The notes under the pieces were generated by a model. It was not told the origin of the DNA, did no database searches, and saw nothing but the letters and a program-made list of their open reading frames with translations. 64,000 bases of DNA from Dictyobacter vulcani (GTDB lineage: Bacteria; Chloroflexota; Ktedonobacteria; Ktedonobacterales; Ktedonobacteraceae), in assembly GCF_008974265.1 (NCBI RefSeq), contig NZ_BKZW01000001.1:2604001-2668000 (forward strand), written 5' to 3'. This document shows positions 59,122-64,000 of the stretch, piece after piece. Each line of letters begins with the position of its first letter. Positions within the stretch are counted from its first letter, which is position 1. Made by a program: the position numbers and the translations under genes.

Positions 59122-60962
59122 ATGCTAATATCAACGCAATTCCTCGCCACTCTACTCAAAAAGCTCTCTATTGCCCTGTGCATTATCTGGCTCGGGATAT
59201 TCTTTATCGTCCATCCTGTACTGGCGCTGGGTTTCCATGCGCAATACGATCATAGCGATCCTGTAGCCAGCGCGCATCTGCAGCAAGGGAAACCGCCTGC
59301 TGCCGTACGCGTCTGGTTTTCAGCACCGATTGATCCCCGGGCCAGCCGCTTAGCGGTCTATAATATCCGGCGACAACGTGTAGACCTTAATGATAGCAGA
59401 TTAGCTGCGGATAGTACTTCACTGCGTATTTCGTTACGTAAAGGTTTGCCTGATGGTACCTATACAGTTGTATTTCACAACGTTTCGCAAACCAATGGCT
59501 ATGCTGCAACGGATAGTTTTTTCTTTGTTGTTGGCACTGACATGCCACCTGACCCGGATGCTTTTATCACTCAACATACTCACGATACCGATCATAATTT
59601 TAATCCCTGGAGTATTGGACTGCGCTGGCTCAACTATCTGGGGATGGCTGGACTGATTGGTGGGTTGCTTTTTCTGCTCCTGGTGTGGCGACCCGTGATG
59701 GTGCAACTGGTAGGGAGGTTGGACCCGAATTCAGACAGGTACGGCAGCTCATGCGCGTCCATTCCGCCTGGTTTATGCTGGGATCACTGGTGGTAATTGC
59801 GGTGGCTTCAATTGCTTTTCTCTTCTATGAAGCCAGTATTGATAGCGATGCTGCACCCTGGCTTGTTCTGGGAAATCATGTGTTGCTCAGCCTGCTGGTG
59901 AGGAGCCGTTTTGGCATTATCTGGCTTTTTCGCTTCATTCTGATATTTGTAGCTTTTGTGCTCTGACTGCTGGTTCGTCAAAATCTTCTTGGTAGAAAAG
60001 GGCTTGGCGACAAGCTATGGGGATTGCTGCTGGTCATCGGGGTTGCGATCATGTTTACTACCGCCTTAAATTCGCACGCGGCCAACCGGCGCGACCTCTG
60101 GTTTATGTTACCTGTCGATGTGCTGCACCTGATCTGCGCTGGATTTTGGGTGGGGGGCCTGATGTTACTCGGACTGGCTCTTCCCAGGGCACTCGGCGCA
60201 TTTGCGCCAGGCACAGGTGATCTCTCACGCCTTATTAGTGCACTTATCCCACATTTTTCGTTTATCGTTATGATCAGTGTTATTCTTTTGAGTATTACTG
60301 GAGTTACCGAGGCAGTCGTTGATCTGGGGGTATGGAAGGCCTTGTGGATCAGTAGCTATGGACAAATCTTGCTTATCAAGCTGGCGATTATGATTAGCCT
60401 GGTCTGCTTGCTAGCCTACCATTTACTCTATATCAGTCCACGTATGCGTATCTATGCCCGGGCTATCGATGAACGCGAAGCAAATAATGTGCCTGGATCA
60501 GGAAAAGTACATCGAGTATTCATTAAAATGCAAAAAACTGAAGCCCTGCTGGCTTTTTGCCTGCTATTGAGTGTAGGTGCCCTGACCAGTTTGAATCCTG
60601 CCTGGCCAGCTGCTTTATCGCTGCCCAACTCGGTTACCTATAAAGGTACCATCAGTGATCTTACCTATTTGCTCGCGATCAATCCCTCAAAACCAGGTCC
60701 CAACACCTTTGAGGTTATTCTTAAGGACCGCACGGGTCAGCCTGTAAAAGCAGACTGTACGGTATTCTTACGGGAAATTATGCTTGATATGGATATGGGG
60801 ATAGAGCAAATTGAGCTACAACCAGTACCCGGTCATAACGGTCTCTATACGACGTACAGTGAGGTCCTGAGCATGGCCGGTCACTGGCAAATGACTCTGT
60901 TAGTGCGTCGGAGCGGTTTTGCTGATATCAAGAAAAATATTACTTTCTCTATGAATGTTTAG
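59122..60962 (+). pseudogene. CopC/CopD (YcnJ-like) fusion gene, disrupted
   Basis: The parts are in order. 59122 gives a signal peptide and CopC domain (FHAQYDHSDPVASAHLQQG, VRVWFSAPIDPRASRLAVYN). The helices of CopD start near 59620 (RWLNYLGMAGLIGGLLFLLL). At about 59725 the frame changes; the new frame (PEFRQVRQLMRVHSAWFMLG) reaches a TGA at 59964-59966 that lies inside a helix and then continues in the same frame (LLVRQNLLGRKG, then the piece starting at 60024). The C-terminal part has a FixH/YcnI-like external domain. A frameshift plus an internal stop make the gene a pseudogene, unless both are sequence errors. The family handles periplasmic copper. Confidence 0.82.
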
Positions 60963-61657
60963 AGCGTAATTAAACCGATACGTTCCAGGTCGGTAAGGAT
61001 CATATACACCTCGTCCAGACGCCGGGATGTCAGGCGCGCTAGTTCCTGAGGTGTACGCTGGTTATCAATTAAGAGAAAGACCTGGCGATGGCCACGCGAG
61101 AGACCTTGCTGTCCCAGATGTCGCAAGCTATTCTCGTTATTGGCAAAACGCTTGTGGGGAATCCTCTGTACTGGAAGGGGAGTCTGATACAGCGATGCTG
61201 GTAATGGTGTTTGATATGGATCAGTCTGTTGCCGTGAAATTGGTCCTGACAATGGAAAGCCAGGTTGTACGAATGGCGATATTACCGGTCGCAATGGATC
61301 GGTGTTTCTGGATATAGTCGCTGGCGACGTGGTGATTGTGCGGGATGGTGATTTTGGTTGTGTCTGAGGAGGGGTTGGGAACTGCGCCTCTGGAGAGTTT
61401 AACTTGTTTTCAGCTATATGTTCAAATTTAAAACGGCAGGTACCCCAGCTTTGCAACCACTCGACCGGATTAGCACCGGTATAATAAGGGGCGACCTGGG
61501 TGCCAATTACCTTGCCTTTTAAAAAGCGCACATAAATAATTTCCGAGCCTTCATTTCCACCACGTTCCACGGTCAACATGCCGGTCTGGCGCGAGAAGGT
61601 GATGACCCGCATCACATCGGCCAGGCGGTCAGTAATAGTTCCAGTTTGGTCTGACAT
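60959..61657 (-). CDS. DUF4388-like protein with C-terminal winged helix
   Basis: A 232-residue cytosolic protein. The N-terminal about 85 residues resemble the DUF4388/PATAN type (DRLADVMRVITFSRQTGMLT, GSEIIYVRFLKGKVIGTQVA, WLQSWGTCRFKFEHI). A long Pro/Thr-rich linker (about 95-150) precedes a short winged helix (RQVFLLIDNQRTPQELARLT, RRLDEVYMILTDLERIGLIT). Such proteins occur in signalling of multicellular or gliding bacteria. ATG 61657 is chosen, AAGGGGAA upstream; the open frame extends to 61852 without family resemblance. Convergent with copCD, overlapping its end by a few bases. Confidence 0.65.
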   Translation of the reverse strand: MSDQTGTITDRLADVMRVITFSRQTGMLTVERGGNEGSEIIYVRFLKGKVIGTQVAPYYTGANPVEWLQSWGTCRFKFEHIAENKLNSPEAQFPTPPQTQPKSPSRTITTSPATISRNTDPLRPVISPFVQPGFPLSGPISRQQTDPYQTPLPASLYQTPLPVQRIPHKRFANNENSLRHLGQQGLSRGHRQVFLLIDNQRTPQELARLTSRRLDEVYMILTDLERIGLITL

Positions 61658-62170
61658 GTGCAGGTTCCCCTTTTTTGAAGTTCTTCTTTGAGACATCAGT
61701 GCGGGTCGCACGATTCCAGGTTGGGAATGCAAATAGTTTATACTTCTGTGTACAAAAGATAAGAAATATATTCTAACTTGAATGTATTTCGCGTTCAGTA
61801 AAGAATAAGATATGAGCTTGTTTTTGTCAAGCTGAAATAGTGTGTTTTTCAACGCTTATTTATTGACGGCCGGTTTCATTGTTACTTACCTGCAGTGTTC
61901 CCTATTCATAATCCACAAGTCTATTAAAGTGTATTTTACGGGTTATACATTTAAATAATAAATATATAGGTAAAATATATGTGACCGTAATTCGTGGAAT
62001 AGTTCATAGTTTGATTGTGAGTTAGGGCATTTCATTCTGGCGCTTTTAAGCTTATGCTTTCTATATAAATTCTCATATGAAACATATTCATCACACGCAA
62101 TCAAAGCCTTGAAATTTTAAAGATATATAAAAAAATTAGCTCGGAACCCGAACGGATTCAGGGGGCAGCA
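61658..62170. other. Intergenic region
   Basis: About 510 bp, AT-rich, divergent between the DUF4388-like and deacetylase genes. I see nothing supported inside: no clear promoter pair, stem-loop or coding frame. Confidence 0.4.
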
Positions 62171-62956
62171 ATGAAAAAGATCATCGCCTTATTAATTATT
62201 CTTATTGTTTGTTTAGCCAGCTGGGGCTCAGTTATCGTGGTTTATGCCGATAAAGCTTATCCGGTTGCTTCGGCTGCCACCACAAAAACATTGGTGACGC
62301 CAACACCCAAATTCATTAATGATAAACCTGCCACCCCTGCTCCTGAAGTGCTGCCGCAGGTGGTTTTTCAGGGAAGTAATAGCAAGCCAGAAATTGCGCT
62401 GACTTTCGACGATGGTCCTAACCCAGCCGCCACGCAGCAGGTCTTAGATATTCTGAAAAGCTATCATATACACGCGACTTTCTTTTGTATTGGTGAGAAC
62501 GCACGCGACTATCCAGCGCTGGTGGCACAGGAGCAGGCTGATGGGAATGTGGTTGGAAATCATACCTGGGATCATCCAGATCTGACCACTGTGTCGGCCC
62601 CTGCAATCCAGCAGCAATTGACGGATACCAGCGCTGTCCTTAAAAGTGCCACTGGAGTGACTCCGACCCTCTTTCGACCTCCCTATGGGGCGATCAATAA
62701 GACGGTGCAGCAGCAGGCCAATCAGCAGCATTTACAGCCTGTCTTATGGAGCATTGATACGCAAGATTGGAGCATGCCAGGCACAGGAGCAATCGTTCAC
62801 GCGGTACTGGATCACGCTGGTAATGGCGATATTATATTGATGCATGATGGTGGTGGTAATCGTACGCAGACCATTGCGGCCCTGCCAAAAATCATCGAAG
62901 GTCTACAGCAGCAAGGTTTCACGCTGGTCACCGTTCCACAACTGATCAATGGATAG
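62171..62956 (+). CDS. Secreted polysaccharide deacetylase (NodB domain)
   Basis: A 261-residue protein: a signal/anchor helix (MKKIIALLIILIVCLASWGS) and a Thr/Pro linker, then the NodB homology domain with motif 1 LTFDDGPNP (Asp pair), motif 2 GNHTWDHPDL (metal-binding HxxxH), motif 3 RPPYGA, motif 4 DTQDWSMPG and motif 5 ILMHDGGG. All metal and catalytic residues are present. It removes N-acetyl or O-acetyl groups from chitin-like or peptidoglycan sugars at the cell surface. GGGGGCAGCA lies before ATG 62171. A paralogue follows. Confidence 0.95.
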   Translation: MKKIIALLIILIVCLASWGSVIVVYADKAYPVASAATTKTLVTPTPKFINDKPATPAPEVLPQVVFQGSNSKPEIALTFDDGPNPAATQQVLDILKSYHIHATFFCIGENARDYPALVAQEQADGNVVGNHTWDHPDLTTVSAPAIQQQLTDTSAVLKSATGVTPTLFRPPYGAINKTVQQQANQQHLQPVLWSIDTQDWSMPGTGAIVHAVLDHAGNGDIILMHDGGGNRTQTIAALPKIIEGLQQQGFTLVTVPQLING

Positions 62957-62989
62957 TTATCCTGGCAATTATACTAGCCCAAATAGACT

Positions 62990-63020
62990 AGAGGACGACG
63001 ACTCAGGTTTGTCGTCCTCT
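62990..63020 (+). terminator. Stem-loop after the first deacetylase
   Basis: The 10-bp stem AGAGGACGAC/GTCGTCCTCT with an 11-base loop; weak T content follows, so termination may be partial and allow read-through to the paralogue. Confidence 0.55.
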
Positions 63021-63105
63021 AATGTTGTGATAAGATGATACATAGAAAAGCATAAATAATCACTCTACTGCAAATTGATACTTGCTTATCAAGGAGATAT
63101 ATTTT

Positions 63106-63135
63106 ATGCGATTAATATGGAGGATTGTTATATAG
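63106..63135 (+). CDS. Possible nine-residue leader peptide
   Basis: AAGGAG lies nine bases before ATG 63106, a much better ribosome site than that of the deacetylase itself. The frame (MRLIWRIVI) stops 24 bp before the next start. It may couple translation; function unproven. Confidence 0.25.
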   Translation: MRLIWRIVI

Positions 63136-63159
63136 ATAATATTGCGAGGTATAGTGTTA

Positions 63160-64000
63160 ATGTATTCTAAATCTATTCATGTCCGTACTTTAATGATGTT
63201 TTTTTTAGGCTTGTTTGTTTTGAGTGCTATTACTATACCCTTACACTCGGCGAAGGCGGCCAGCCGAGATGTGAATCCACCTATACAGTCCACAAAACCT
63301 ATCACTGGCGATTCGTTGCCGCCCACTCAGCCAGGTAATACTCCCAATGGAGGCACACAACTACCGGTCCAGCCAGGTAGTGCGAACAATGGAAGCACCA
63401 ATCCACCTTTACAGGCGCAAGTGATTGGTCTTGGTCGCCGTGATGTCCCCAAAATAGCTTTAACCTTTGACGATGGGCCAGATCCACAGAATACTCCACA
63501 GATTTTATCGATTCTACAGCAGCATAATGTCCATGCCACCTTCTTTGCCGTTGGCGAACATGCCCAGGAAAACCCTGATCTGGTCCATCAGATAGTATCT
63601 GGAGGCAATGTACTGGGGAACCATACCTGGGACCATGCAGACTTGAAGAAGTTGAAGCCAGAGGATCAGGCGAAAGAAATCGGACATAGTGCTGATGAGC
63701 TACAGCAGTTGACTCATGTCCGGCCAACGCTGTTACGCCCGCCATATGGAGCAATCAACGATAGCCTCAAAAATGAGGCTGCCCTGGCTCATGACACTAT
63801 CATCATCTGGAATGTGGATACCGAAGATTGGAAGACCCCGGGTAAAGATGCTATCGTGAATACCGCTGTGCATAACGCACGCAATGGCGCGATTATACTG
63901 ATGCATGATGGTGGTGGCGACCGCTCCCAGACCATCCAGGCGTTGCCAGAAATTATTACCCAACTGCAGCAGCGCCACTTTCAGTTAGTGACTGTACCTG
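63160..64000 (+). CDS. Secreted polysaccharide deacetylase (NodB domain), cut by the window edge
   Basis: At least 280 residues. Signal peptide (MMFFLGLFVLSAITIPLHSA, from MYSKSIHVRTL), a Pro/Gly/Asn-rich linker (about 45-90), then a NodB domain: LTFDDGPDPQ, GNHTWDHADL, RPPYGAIND, DTEDWKTPG and ILMHDGGG, all intact. It continues beyond the right edge by a few residues, to judge from the paralogue at 62171. GAGGT lies nine bases before ATG 63160. Same role as its neighbour; the pair looks like a tandem duplication followed by divergence of the N-terminal linkers. Confidence 0.94.
   Translation, partial: MYSKSIHVRTLMMFFLGLFVLSAITIPLHSAKAASRDVNPPIQSTKPITGDSLPPTQPGNTPNGGTQLPVQPGSANNGSTNPPLQAQVIGLGRRDVPKIALTFDDGPDPQNTPQILSILQQHNVHATFFAVGEHAQENPDLVHQIVSGGNVLGNHTWDHADLKKLKPEDQAKEIGHSADELQQLTHVRPTLLRPPYGAINDSLKNEAALAHDTIIIWNVDTEDWKTPGKDAIVNTAVHNARNGAIILMHDGGGDRSQTIQALPEIITQLQQRHFQLVTVP

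Overview
The gene content suggests a soil-type, aerobic, multicellular-style bacterium, most likely a Ktedonobacteria-like Chloroflexota. This is an inference from the mix of serine/threonine kinases with zinc-ribbon and WD40 domains, two-component genes, peptide ABC importers, family-type small proteins and abundant intergenic repeats; there is no rRNA here to confirm it. Genes lie on both strands in short operons, and GTG/TTG starts with good Shine-Dalgarno sequences are common.

Layout. 1-3839: the end of an exporter ABC gene (running off the left edge) and a kinase-WD40 protein. 3875-12400: an anti-phage island in which a type I restriction-modification operon (hsdM, hsdS, hsdR) is interrupted between hsdS and hsdR by kwaA and kwaB, the two genes of the Kiwa system, with their own promoter. 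The HsdR protein appears to have lost the catalytic E and K of its nuclease motif. A short minus-strand transcription unit follows. 12524-18080: housekeeping and accessory genes (lipoprotein, DinD-like fragment, DUF512 radical SAM protein, BioY, SRAP protein, Lrp fragment, Uma2). 18158-23418: an oligopeptide/dipeptide import operon (solute-binding protein, two permeases, no ATPases) whose last gene carries a four-fold 237-bp tandem array at its 3' end. 23462-24065: two inverted-repeat elements. 24108-31531: DUF1838 protein, MFS transporter, membrane coiled-coil protein, GlsB-type protein, carbohydrate esterase and secreted cyanophycinase-like peptidase.

31744-36108 is a compact integrative element of about 4.3 kb inserted in the 3' end of a tRNA-Thr(UGU) gene, with 48-bp perfect direct repeats as attL and attR. 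It encodes a tyrosine recombinase, a regulator with an HTH and a GNAT-like domain, unknown cargo proteins, a 52-residue zinc-ribbon protein and a region rich in stem-loops. Two divergent promoters with three copies of an operator-like repeat form a phage-like switch.

36463-49659: response regulator, DUF2785 protein, amidase, an OmpR/HisKA two-component pair, pentapeptide protein, a second kinase, and the start of a cydABDC operon (46145-52232) for cytochrome bd oxidase and its assembly transporter. 52751-64000: a MITE-like repeat overlapping the ybaK stop codon, a LuxR response regulator beside a decayed histidine kinase, a truncated ArnT-type gene followed by gtrA and a GtrB-like glycosyltransferase, a vanadium-haloperoxidase-like protein, a broken copCD fusion, a DUF4388-like protein and two polysaccharide deacetylases, the second cut by the window edge.

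One repeat family runs through the window: elements whose ends contain a small hairpin beginning GTAGCGGCAG. In two places its end supplies the in-frame TAG stop of a chromosomal gene, and in the peptide permease it is part of the tandem array.
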